Assembly (NCBI GenBank): GCA_012295275.1
Contig: CM022668.1
Span: forward strand, 2,922,989 to 2,950,488
Origin: Chrysomallon squamiferum
Lineage: Eukaryota; Mollusca; Gastropoda; Neomphalida; Peltospiridae
Reading direction: 5' to 3'
DNA: 27,500 bases
Within the stretch, counting starts at the first letter, position 1; every line of letters begins with the position of its first letter. The position numbers were made by a program, and so were the translations under genes. Shown in pieces: positions 18,655 to 27,445 of this stretch. Under the pieces are notes generated by a model. That model saw nothing but the letters and a program-made list of their open reading frames with translations. It had not been told where the DNA came from and searched no databases.

Positions 18655-18678
18655 AAAAAAAAAAAAAAAAAAAAAAAA
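18655..18678. repeat. Poly-A homopolymer (24 A)
   Basis: Uninterrupted A run preceded by GAAG. Confidence 0.93.
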
Positions 18679-19017
18679 TGTACCCACCAAGAATTGATCT
18701 CACTATGTAACACACATCACCTACATCCTATGAATGATGTACAATATAAAGAAACACTTAAACAGCTATGAAAACAGATATTGCATTTCAGTCTGGCATA
18801 CTTCTGTTACCACCCACACCATATTCACACCTTGTTCCCTCCTACAAACATATACACACACCCACCCATATACATACGATGATATACACACACACACACA
18901 CCTATGTATAATATTATACGCTATGATACACACACAGTCATGTATACTCAACATTTGAAACATCTGGCAAAACACTGACTAAGAGTGTATTAGTTTCACT
19001 CAACAGATGGCTCAAAC
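18679..19017. other. Mixed stretch with CA-rich patches
   Basis: CA/TACA-type dinucleotide patches at 18848-18903, otherwise non-repetitive. The right end leads into the satellite. Confidence 0.55.
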
Positions 19018-20022
19018 ACTAAGATGAAGTGTTAAATACACTACAAGACTTTCTTCCATAGCTTCCATACACAAAACACTCCTGCCTATAGAAATTAATA
19101 CAGGCTATTAAAGGCACCTAACCATATATTAATAATAAAGTTTAAAAACTTAATATTTTTAAAGGCACTAAAGATGAAGTGTTAAATACACTACAAGACT
19201 TTCTTCCATAGCTTCCATACACAAAACACTCCTGCCTATAGAAATTAATACAGGCTATTAAAGGCACCAAACCATATATTAATAATAAAGTTTAAAACCT
19301 TAATACTTTTTGAAGTCACTAAAGACTGAGTGAGGAAATATATTATAAAAGTTTCTACCAGATGGCTAGGCTACAGAATGATATTAAAGGCATCAAACCA
19401 TTTGTTGATAATAAAGTTTAAGGACTTGACTTTTTTTAAAGGCACTAAAGATTAAGTCAGGAAATACATTAGAAGTGTCTCTTCTGAAGCTTTCATTCAT
19501 TAAATACTTCCAGATGTTTGCCTATAATAATTAACACTGGATATTAAAGGCACCAAACCATTTGCTGACAATAAAGTTTAACGATAAATTCTTTTAAAGG
19601 CACCAAACACCGTGAATAAAACATTATTTCAGAGACTGTCTTTAAAACTCTCTAGGTACCTACAATGATAGAGCAACTCCTGATAATATCAATTCATTTG
19701 TGGGACAGTAAAGTTAAAAAGGAAAAATTATTTCTATAAAAATTTACACATTAATAAAAGTAGATAGCTCATTTGGCTACAGAAATTATGGGTTTTATTA
19801 AAGGCACTAATCCAGACATCACAATAGTAAGATGATACATATTAACATTCAAATGCTTGAATGCTTTTTAAGTTCCAAAGACAACAATGATTGTGCAAGT
19901 ATCCTTTTCATTTGTTCACAAATAGATTTGCATATATTAAAGATAGTTGACTGGTTGTGCTTTAAGAAATGAATACAGACTTTATTAAAATCAACAAAGA
20001 ATATATACAAACACAGAAAACA
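19018..20022. repeat. Decaying satellite array, period about 150 bp (left part)
   Basis: Two nearly identical units start at 19021 and 19171 (exactly 150 bp apart, only a few substitutions). Diverged units begin near 19322, 19448 and 19605. Each unit carries GCCTATAGAAATTAATACAGG, then TATTAAAGGCACCAAACCAT, then AATAAAGTTTAA, and ends in AAAGGCACTAAAGA. Later copies keep only parts, for example TTGGCTACAGAAATTAT at about 19773 and AAGAAATGAATACAG at about 19963. There is no protein-coding potential. The two near-identical units imply recent local duplication at the left edge. Confidence 0.85.
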
Positions 20023-20053
20023 CACACATAGACACAGACACAGACACAGACAA

Positions 20054-20085
<32 letters not shown>

Positions 20086-20160
20086 ACACAGACACACAGA
20101 CACACACACACACACACACAGACACACACACACACACAGACACACACACACACACACACA

Positions 20161-20217
<57 letters not shown>

Positions 20218-20236
20218 ACACACACACACAGACACA

Positions 20237-20284
<48 letters not shown>
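20023..20284. repeat. (CA)n/(CAGA)n microsatellite, about 262 bp
   Basis: CA repeats punctuated by CAGA, most regular at about 20161-20211 and 20240-20284. The minus-strand Cys-Val frames of up to 173 codons are its translation. It lies inside the 150-bp satellite, because satellite-like sequence resumes to its right. Confidence 0.97.
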
Positions 20285-20285
<1 letters not shown>

Positions 20286-20571
20286 GGTTTGGTTGTAGAA
20301 ATTAAAGAGTTTACTTGTGGCTGCCAAAAGAAAAGGAAAAATAAATATGTCTGGAATCGGCTCTTCTGATCTTCCAGTATTAAAGAGTGACAGGTGTTTC
20401 GGCTGAGGTAATTAACAACTAAAGACACATGAAACCATTTGAAGACTGCACAAAACTGCAGTTTAAACAGTTGATAGACATCGTAAAATGTAAAGAGGGG
20501 AAACAGCTTCAATGGCTGACTGGTTTGGCCACAGAAGTGATCGTGTATAGATTAAAGATACCAGAATCAAG
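20285..20571. repeat. Satellite array, right-hand diverged copies
   Basis: Unit fragments reappear after the CA array: TTTGGTTGTAGAAATTAAAG at about 20288, and GGTTTGGCCACAGAAGTGAT followed by GATTAAAGATACCAGA at about 20522. They align with the GGCTACAGAAATTA...TTAAAGGCACCA portion of the left part. Confidence 0.5.
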
Positions 20572-21042
20572 TAGTAGTTGTAGTTGTAATTGTAGTTGTA
20601 GTTGTAGTAGCAGTAGTAGTAGAAGTTGTATATGGTGTAGTGGTAGTGATTGTGATATTAGCAGTGTGCTAATAAAAGAGGCAGTAGTAGTAGTTGTTGT
20701 AGTAGTAGTAGCAGTAGTAGTAGTAGTTGTGATGGTAGCAGTAGCAGTAGTAGTAGTAGTAGTAGTAGTAGCAGTTTTAGTAGTAATAGTAGTGATATTA
20801 GTGTATTAATGTTAGAGTGAATATAATAATAGTAAAGTAACAGTTGGAATGGTATAAAAAGAGGTAGTAATTTTATTTGTAAAAGTGGTGGTAGTTGTAA
20901 TGATAGTAGTAGTGGTTGTTGAAGTAGTAATATTAGTAGTGGTAGTAATAACAGTAGTGATAACTGTTGTTGCAGTAGTAATAGTAGTTGTATTAGTAAC
21001 TGTAGTAGTTGTAATAGTAATAGTAGTAGTAGCAGCAGCAAC

Positions 21043-21080
<38 letters not shown>

Positions 21081-21123
21081 CAACAACAGCAGCAGTAGCA
21101 ATAGCAGTAGTACTAGTAGTACC
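20570..21123. repeat. TAG/GTA-type trinucleotide array, about 550 bp
   Basis: AGT/TAG triplets with GTT, GCA, AAT and GGT variants, and a clean core near 21042-21080. It starts directly at the end of the satellite. Poly-Leu, poly-Thr and poly-Val frames up to 160 codons are translations of the array. Confidence 0.97.
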
Positions 21124-21990
21124 AGCACTTTTACAGACAAACATAACAGAATTATTAGACATGATTAAAATGGTTAGACAAAATAAACACGATTAGAATA
21201 ATACATTAAACAAAATTTAAAGTATTTAAAAAAAAAAAAATCATTTCATTAAAAACACAAAAAAAAAACTGCACTATTTTTGTAACTCAACTTGTTTATT
21301 TCCTCTGACTGATAAACAGAAAAATAATTAAATTGAATCTGTTATAACTTAAAGGCAACCGAAAATTTAATTTATTATTGTGTTTCCCTTAAGGCTTTAC
21401 CACTAGAAAACCGTAACTTGTGTTAGCTAAAAATTTAATTACAACCAGTCCTATTTCTCACTGATATATATACAGAGAAAATAATTTGACTGAAAACAGA
21501 GAGTTAGCTTGTCTTGATGATCAGCAGTAACAGATACTTTATTGCTGCCTTCCCATAGACAGGACAATAGATATAATGGGGTTTTTTGGCTGTAAATGGA
21601 GATTCAGCTGTAATGGAGCTATTCTGGAATGGGAAATGGACTGAAAACTGCACCAAGTAACACTGGAAATGTGATCTTCTCTATCTTCAGCCGGAGAACA
21701 CAGTTTGCACTAGGAAAGTACACTGTCTAGGTCAGTGTACACTGAATGTTGTTTTTTTAGTAAATTTAGATCTAAAAAAATAATAATGACTTCTCCCGTC
21801 TGAGAAAGAAAGTTTGGTGGAGAGTACTGCTAAGTCTGTGAAGCCATTTTATCAACTTCGTGACTTAAATTGTAACAGATCTTTTCCATCACCTGCTTCT
21901 TAATCTAATCTTCAGGACTTTCTGACAGTTATCTGCCCTTGGTGGAGCTCTCAAACACAGGAAGACAACAACTTAAGCAAGCTGCCATTT
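21124..21990. other. Non-repetitive stretch with one strong hairpin
   Basis: About 870 bp of mixed sequence, the longest repeat-free part of the right half. GTACACTG (21718-21725) and CAGTGTAC (21733-21740) form a perfect 8-bp stem around TCTAGGT. No frame of note, no splice-framed exon and no tRNA-like fold. Confidence 0.5.
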
Positions 21991-21993
21991 CTT

Positions 21994-22063
21994 TAAAAAA
22001 AAAAAAAAAAACGTTTTGTTATCTTTTTGAGTGAAGAGTTCCACACTGTATTCAGACATATTG

Positions 22064-22094
<31 letters not shown>
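21994..22094. repeat. Poly-A (17) and poly-T (28) homopolymers
   Basis: A run at about 21994-22010 and T28 at 22067-22094 are separated by 56 bp, so they could pair as a fold-back. The Lys-run frame on the minus strand comes from them. Confidence 0.9.
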
Positions 22095-22504
22095 CAGGGA
22101 GAAGTTATTGGAGTGTTGGTTTTGGCAAATTTTTCTCTTGACTGTTCTCCAGTGCAATAATATTTCCAGTGATTTACACAATACCTCTTAGACAATGTTC
22201 ATGTTTTTTAATGACGATAACATACGGACTGGTATGTCATGGTCTGATAGTAAACACACAGATATACGTATATCACTGTACTTAACATTGGAGTGGGAAT
22301 TTTTTTTTAAACTTTTTTATTTTTGTTTAGCTAAGCTCACACAATCTGGCAGTTTGCCAGTGTGTGTAAGGCTAAAAGTGTGTAATGTATACCGTATATT
22401 GTAAACTTTGTGTATTGTTGAGTCTGTCGTAAATACTCTTTGAATATCTATAGATATGTGAATCATCGTCTGTCTGTGTATGTTTGTCTGTGTATGTGAG
22501 TAAG
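22095..22504. other. Non-repetitive AT-rich stretch
   Basis: Mixed sequence. A 69-codon ATG frame (22195-22404) is not repeat-derived for most of its length but shows no motif I know. TCTG/TGTG patches begin at about 22465. Confidence 0.5.
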
Positions 22505-22825
22505 CAGTAGTAGTAGTGGTAAAAGAGGTAGTGTAGAAGTAGTAGTAGTAAAGTAGTAACAGTACAGTGGTTGTAGAAGCAGTTGTGCTGTGGCTGATGT
22601 AGTGCAGACATAGTAGTAGTAGTAGTATAATAATATTATAATAGTAGCAGTATAGTAATAATACAGTAGTAATAACATAGCAATAGTACAGTGGTTATAG
22701 CAGTAATAGTAGAAGTAGCAGTAAAGGTAGTAACAGCAGTAGTAGTAATAGTAAAAGTTGTAGTTGTAGTAGAGTAGTAGTAACAGCAGAAGAAGTAGCA
22801 GTAGTTGTAGTAGTAGCAGTATTCT
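22505..22825. repeat. TAG/GTA-type trinucleotide array, about 320 bp
   Basis: AGT/TAG triplets with GCA, AAT and GTT variants, less regular than the two larger arrays of the same type. Confidence 0.93.
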
Positions 22826-23233
22826 TACATTTATTAAAAGCATTTAACCATTAGGTCAGAGACAAACAATAGAATACTATTATTTTTCTACTACTAGATA
22901 CAAATATGAAATATTTTTAATTCAGCAGAATTTGCCGCTAAGTGATAATGTAAAAATAAACACACACACACACACCCTTATCTATTTTCAGAACTGATAA
23001 TGTTTTCTTTACAAGTATTGGCTGTAAACTGCTTGCAGTTTCTTTTGTCTGCGAGTATGCTCATGTGTTTATTGTCACATGTAATGAGTTTTGTGTCCAA
23101 TTAGAAAACTGGTAACAAGAACTGACAATGTCTTCACTTAGTCTGTCAATTTCCCTTTCTACCTCTTAAGTGAAATATTGCATTCCTGGTAATAACATAG
23201 ATTCTAGCATCAGTAGTCATAATTGTTGACACT
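22826..23233. other. Non-repetitive stretch with short (CA)n
   Basis: Mixed AT-rich sequence with a short CA tract at about 22960-22975. Nothing else is seen. Confidence 0.5.
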
Positions 23234-23692
23234 GTAGTAGTAGTAGTAGTAGTAGTAGCACGTTGTTGATGTTGTAGTATTTGTTGTTTTATATGTTGCG
23301 TATAAGAAGTGGTATTTGCTGAAGTTTTGGTAGATGCTGTTTTATATATAAAGTATAAGTAGTAGTAGTTATTGTTGATGTTGTAGTATTTGTTGTGGTA
23401 GTTGTTGCTTTATATATAAAGTATATACAAACAGTAGCAGTGATTGTTGATGATGTAGTATTTGCTGTAGTGGTTTTATATATGACTATAAGAAGTAATG
23501 GTAATTGTAGAAGATACTGTAGTAGTTGTAAAAGATGTTGTTGTTGTAGTAATGGTGGTAGTTGTAGTTGTAGAAGGAAAAGTAATTTCCAACTGCTGCT
23601 ATGGAATACAGCCTGTATGTGATGAATAATTTACTTCTGACTGTTGTAGTAGTTGGTGTAGTAGTAGTAGTGGCATTAACAGTCAGTTGTAG
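23234..23692. repeat. TAG/GTT triplet-rich region with a longer repeat (about 60-105 bp)
   Basis: Clean TAG core at 23234-23258, then a higher-order pattern: TTGTTGATGTTGTAGTATTTG followed by a GTTTTATATAT segment and a TATAAGAAGT or AAGTATA segment recurs near 23263, 23371 and 23445. Triplet expansion and a larger unit appear superimposed. Confidence 0.7.
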
Positions 23693-23708
23693 TTGTCTCT
23701 TTCTTTTA

Positions 23709-23711
<3 letters not shown>

Positions 23712-23785
<74 letters not shown>
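23712..23785. repeat. Perfect (CT)n microsatellite, 74 bp
   Basis: About 37 uninterrupted CT units. It explains the Ser-Leu and Arg-Glu frames on the two strands. Confidence 0.97.
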
Positions 23786-23787
<2 letters not shown>

Positions 23788-24236
23788 CTACACTAACAGA
23801 TACTGTGATGAAACTAACATAGAGAACAATACAAGCTATATTTGACATCTACTGGTGGAATACGTGATGAATAATTTACCAGTGACTGTATAATTCCAGT
23901 AGACAACACCCAGGAGACTGTTAATTCATTGGAACTAATCATGAACCTGTGTGTGCTACTCTCAACCTCAGACTTGTAATCAGGATTCAGCCAATGAGGT
24001 AGACACTGTCTACATTTCCCAAATCTACACCAGTCTCGGGTACAGAGTCACTGGGATAATTCCTACTTTGTTAACTAGATAGACAGAGATTCAGATGGAA
24101 AGAATGGAAGGAAAGAAGAAAGGAAGGAAGGAAGGAAAAGATACGATGAATGAAAGTAAGGATGAATAAAGGAAGGAAAGAATGTTTAATATTTTTCAAG
24201 AAAGTTTTTGTTATTTATCACTTTATATGTTTTGAA
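23786..24236. other. Non-repetitive stretch with a perfect 15-bp palindrome
   Basis: GTAGACACTGTCTAC at 23999-24013 is palindromic around its central C. The adjacent CAGACTTGTAATCAGG (about 23968) has a tRNA anticodon-loop look, but no box A or box B of consensus form accompanies it. A GAAG tetranucleotide patch lies at 24100-24140. Confidence 0.5.
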
Positions 24237-24398
24237 TATATATATATATATTTTTTTGTTTGTTTGTTTGTATTAATAACTAATTAGCAACTCTAAATAT
24301 TTTCTGTTTACTTTCATACAGTCTGGTATATGATACAGCTCCTTGAGTAAACTGTGCAGATGACAGTCTGTGACCATTTGTGCTTCAAGCCAATATCC
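24237..24398. other. (AT)n and (GTTT)n patch plus mixed DNA
   Basis: AT run at about 24236-24252, T-rich, GTTT units to 24272, then about 125 bp of mixed sequence. Confidence 0.8.
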
Positions 24399-24400
24399 AA

Positions 24401-24432
<32 letters not shown>

Positions 24433-24642
24433 ATGTTGACACACATATACACATATATACACACACACACACACCCACTCATATACATACACACACACAC
24501 ACAGACATACACACACCTATACATACACAAATATATACACACACTCATATACATATAGACACATACCTAATACAAACATACACATACAGAAACATACATA
24601 TACACATACACAGACACAAACACACACACACATACATACATA
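24399..24642. repeat. (CA)n/(TACA)n microsatellite, about 245 bp
   Basis: CA dinucleotides interspersed with TATACA and CATACA phrases, ending in ACATACATACAT. His/Thr/Tyr frames on the plus strand and Cys/Val on the minus strand are its translations. Confidence 0.97.
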
Positions 24643-24949
24643 CATAATTATTCGGTGTACTTAATAACAGTCACGAAATGAATAAATACAAAACTGTTCT
24701 CTCTTTTATTTACGTAATACAGAAACCTTTCTGTTTGAAACTAATCTCTTAAAAGCCTTTATTTCTGAAATCATAAATCACATTAAGTCATAAATTTTCT
24801 GTAATAAACATTCATTTATGCACTTCTTCGTTTTATTGTTTTGTCCTGTCTCACTCACTTTCATTCTTTCTTTTTTTTAATTCTTTAATTTATTTTTTAT
24901 TTTTCTGGGGGGGTGTGGGTTAATTTGGACTATGTTAATTTTACTTTTA
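24643..24949. other. AT-rich stretch left of the MITE
   Basis: Mixed AT-rich DNA with a seven-base G run near 24907. No element or frame. Confidence 0.5.
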
Positions 24950-24951
24950 TA

Positions 24952-24970
24952 CAGTGAAACCTGTTTTAAA
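24952..24970 (+). repeat. MITE left terminal inverted repeat
   Basis: CAGTGAAACCTGTTTTAAA, preceded by the TA target duplicate. It pairs with 25160-25178. Confidence 0.88.
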
Positions 24971-25159
24971 AATCAAGCCAAAAAAAAAAAAAAAAAAATG
25001 TTTTAAATTTGTCCTTATAAAAGAGGTGGCCGCATTAAAAATTATCACATAAGACAGGAAGATGCTTTATACAAGTCAGTTAATATATATATATAGTTAA
25101 TATATATATATATATATATATATATACAGGTGACTAAATCCACATAATACAGGTGACCC

Positions 25160-25178
25160 TTTAAAGCAGGTTTCACTG
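25160..25178 (-). repeat. MITE right terminal inverted repeat
   Basis: TTTAAAGCAGGTTTCACTG on the plus strand, followed by the TA target duplicate. It differs from the left end at one of 19 positions. Confidence 0.88.
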
Positions 25179-25180
25179 TA

Positions 25181-25468
25181 TTTTAGTTTTTATTAAGGAA
25201 AGTGCATTGCACTCTCTGCTATGTGTATCTGATGACAGGAATATTTTCAAACAAAGAAAATTAATTCACCCTGGGTGACTCACACGTTTAACTCAGTGAC
25301 ATGCCTCTGGTTACCTGTTATCTCGCATTAAACTTACCTGTCTCGCAATAACTTTTAAATCAATGAATTATTACCCACACATTTTCATAACATACCAGGG
25401 GGGATGAGGCAGGGGTGGAGGGGGAGGGAAGCAGGCAGAGAAAGAGACAGAGAAAGCAAGACAGATTC
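25181..25468. other. Non-repetitive stretch right of the MITE
   Basis: Mixed sequence. AGTGCATTGCACT at 25201-25213 is a perfect palindrome around a central T. A G-rich patch with GGGG and GGGAGGG occurs at 25398-25430 and grades into GA-rich DNA. Confidence 0.5.

Positions 25469-25548
<80 letters not shown>
25469..25548. repeat. (TA)n-(GA)n compound microsatellite
   Basis: About seven TA units switch directly to about 33 uninterrupted GA units. Confidence 0.97.
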
Positions 25549-25554
<6 letters not shown>

Positions 25555-25775
25555 AGGAAGAATGAAAAATAAAAAAGATTAATGATATATAAGAAATAAA
25601 GAGACAAAAAGAAAGGGAAGAAGCTATTACTGTTGCTATTACTTATTGATATTATTATTATTGTTGTTGTTGTCACTGCTGTTAACAATTGATATTATTT
25701 GTGTTACAGTTTTTAGTTTTATTTATTTAGTTTTATAAAGACATGCAGATAAACAGACAGACAGACAGACATGAA
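25549..25775. repeat. GA-rich, ATT/GTT and (ACAG)n patches
   Basis: Purine-rich to 25620, ATT/GTT triplets at about 25648-25672, and (ACAG)n at about 25754-25770, with mixed DNA between. Confidence 0.75.
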
Positions 25776-26110
25776 TAAGTAGCCGTTAAATGAACTTAAT
25801 GACCTGCGAGTGAGTTGCACCTGTATATTTTGCAGGTAAGTCTCGTCACATTTGCATTATTTTCATGTCAGTTCAACCTTCAGATACCTGAGTGAGGACA
25901 CCAGATACTGCCAAAGGTCAAAGGTAAACAAAGATTTGCTATCACTATCATGTACTGACATGCATGACGTCCTATCAGATCAGTTTTCCCTTGATAACAT
26001 GTTTGAAGGGCAAAAAAATAGCAACAGGAAGCTGCTGTATGAGTTTACAGTTCCGCAGTGAATGGAAGTTATTCTGCGGTTGGAAAATATTCTGCTTCAT
26101 TTATTAAGCG
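25776..26110. other. Non-repetitive stretch with splice-donor-like site
   Basis: CAGGTAAGT at 25833-25841 is a perfect match to the consensus 5' splice site, and AAAGGTAAAC at about 25920 is a weaker one. Neither is preceded by a long open frame, so an exon cannot be modelled from sequence alone. Confidence 0.4.
25852..26061 (+). other. Non-repetitive 69-codon frame, unrecognised
   Basis: Balanced, hydrophilic composition (for example CTDMHDVLSDQFSLDNMFEG) unlike the repeat-derived frames. Initiation at 25852 would need TTG; the first ATG is internal, near 25960. It could be the end of a terminal exon, since an AG at 25870-25871 could serve as an acceptor. Without a homologue or transcript I treat it as probably chance. 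Confidence 0.18.
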
Positions 26111-26570
26111 TCGTCTTTTAGAGGTGAAAGAAAAAAGAAAGAAAAAGAATAGAAAAGAAAGAATAAATGAAAGAAAGAAAAGAAAAGAAATGAAGAAATG
26201 AAAGAGAAAAGAAAAATAAGAAAACCCAAAACCGAAAAAGAAGAAAAAGAAATGAAAATGATAAATGAAAGAAGAAAAATGAGAAAAAGAAAAAAAAAAG
26301 AAAAAAAAATTTAGTTTACTTATTCAATTTACTTGAAATGATTTATATTCAAGAGAAATAAAATTAACAAGAGATAAAGAAAGAAAAAAACCCATACAGA
26401 AACACAGACAGAAATGGCTATATAAAGAAATAAAGACAGGCGAAAAAATCCAACAAAAAAACCCAACAAGACTGTTCATAAGTGAGAGAAAGACTGAGAC
26501 AAAGAAGGATACAGAGACAGGCAGAGAAGAAAAAAAAAGGAAAGAGGGAAAGAGACTGAACATACAAACT
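26111..26570. repeat. Purine-rich GAAA low-complexity domain
   Basis: About 460 bp strongly biased to A and G on the plus strand (GAAAGA, AAGAAA, GACAGA). A short mixed AT segment lies at 26310-26350. Minus-strand Ser/Leu/Phe/Cys frames are artefacts. Confidence 0.85.
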
Positions 26571-26729
26571 AATGTAAAAACGACAATTTGAAATCATTCT
26601 GCAGACATTATTCAAGCACGTCAGTTCCACTGAATCATCCCATCACTCAGACTGCCAGCTTGAAAGCCATTACTGTATCAAAACATATCTTCCTTTTCAG
26701 ATAATCACAGGCTTAACCTTCACGAGAGA

Positions 26730-26850
26730 ATTTACAAATTTCATATTCTGCAATTCATCGGCATTGTCGGACTTATTTTCACTGCAGATTTACAAATTTC
26801 ATATTCTGCAATTCATAGTGTAATAAGGTTTACTGTCAGTGCAAATCTCT
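26730..26850. repeat. 58-bp tandem duplication
   Basis: A 29-base phrase beginning ATTTACAAATTTCATATTC and ending GCAATTCAT is identical at 26730-26758 and 26788-26816, 58 bp apart. The other half of each unit (CATTGTCGGACTTATTTTCACTGC and its partner) is related but diverged. Half-conserved copies suggest gene conversion or selection on one half, or chance drift. Confidence 0.85.
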
Positions 26851-27010
26851 TCAGTCAAAACATTTCTGTGCCCTATCTTGAAACATCTCCCACTTGTCAA
26901 TAAGGTTATGAAAACCAAACATCACAAATGTCAGTGGTAATAAAATCAGGATGCGCAACCCTTATACTGCATTGACATTTCTCCGTACCCTTCTGCTGGT
27001 GTCGTGTATA

Positions 27011-27385
27011 ATTTGTACCCCATGAAAATAGGTCCCTAGGGGTATTTTTTTTTCTTACAACATTTATGTAGCATTTGTTTGGTGTTGTGAAAAGATTTGA
27101 ACCTCATGAAAATATCCTAAGTAAAATTATTTACTTTTGTGTTATATACAATATGAACACTAGGTAAATTTGTACCCTAGGATATTTTTTTTACATCCTT
27201 TGGATGGTGTCACGAAAGATTTAAACCTCATGAAAATATGCCATGTGAAATAATTCCCTTTATATATATATATACATATTACTTACTGTTTTATTATCGT
27301 CTTGCTTTTCAGTTGTTGTCATGTATAATCTGATACCTATTATAATATGTCCATTTGTAATTTGAACCCTGTGAAATCATGCTCC
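27011..27385. repeat. Degenerate tandem repeat with TTTGAACCTCATGAAAATAT core
   Basis: The core appears at 27011-27030 (TTTGTACCCCATGAAAATA), 27095-27115, 27219-27239 and, weaker, near 27360. It is preceded by GGTGTCGTGTATA-like sequence and often followed by a T-rich segment. Spacings are irregular (84, 124 and about 141 bp), so the array is old or contains deletions. Confidence 0.65.
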
Positions 27386-27445
27386 TAAAGAGTATACATG
27401 GCATGACACATATCATAAACAGTCATACAGATAATACTTCATTAA

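Larger units (their letters stand above)
24952..25178. mobile_element. 227-bp MITE (Tc1/mariner-pogo type) with terminal inverted repeats
   Basis: The left end CAGTGAAACCTGTTTTAAA and the right end, read on the other strand, CAGTGAAACCTGCTTTAAA, agree at 18 of 19 bases. TA dinucleotides flank both ends (24950-24951 and 25179-25180), as expected for a TA target-site duplication. The element has no coding capacity. Its interior contains a 20-base A run near 24979, two AT dinucleotide arrays (about 25082-25096 and 25101-25126), and two ACAGGTGAC copies near 25126 and 25150. TA duplication and CAGT-type ends are characteristic of the Tc1/mariner superfamily, and pogo/Tigger-like elements in particular. 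It would need a transposase supplied from elsewhere. Terminus identity is moderately to well preserved, so it is not very ancient. Confidence 0.88.

Noticed and set aside
19849-20512. Cys-Val-rich minus-strand frames up to 173 codons, resembling a cysteine-rich secreted protein
   Set aside because: The Cys-Val run is the translation of (GT)n, and the flanking residues come from satellite sequence. No signal peptide or cysteine framework is independent of the repeat.
20658-21162. Poly-Leu (160 codons) and poly-Thr frames on the minus strand
   Set aside because: Direct translations of the second TAG array.
24273-24647. His-Thr (97 codons) and Cys-Val/Tyr-Met (93 codons) frames
   Set aside because: Translated CA/TACA microsatellite on the two strands.
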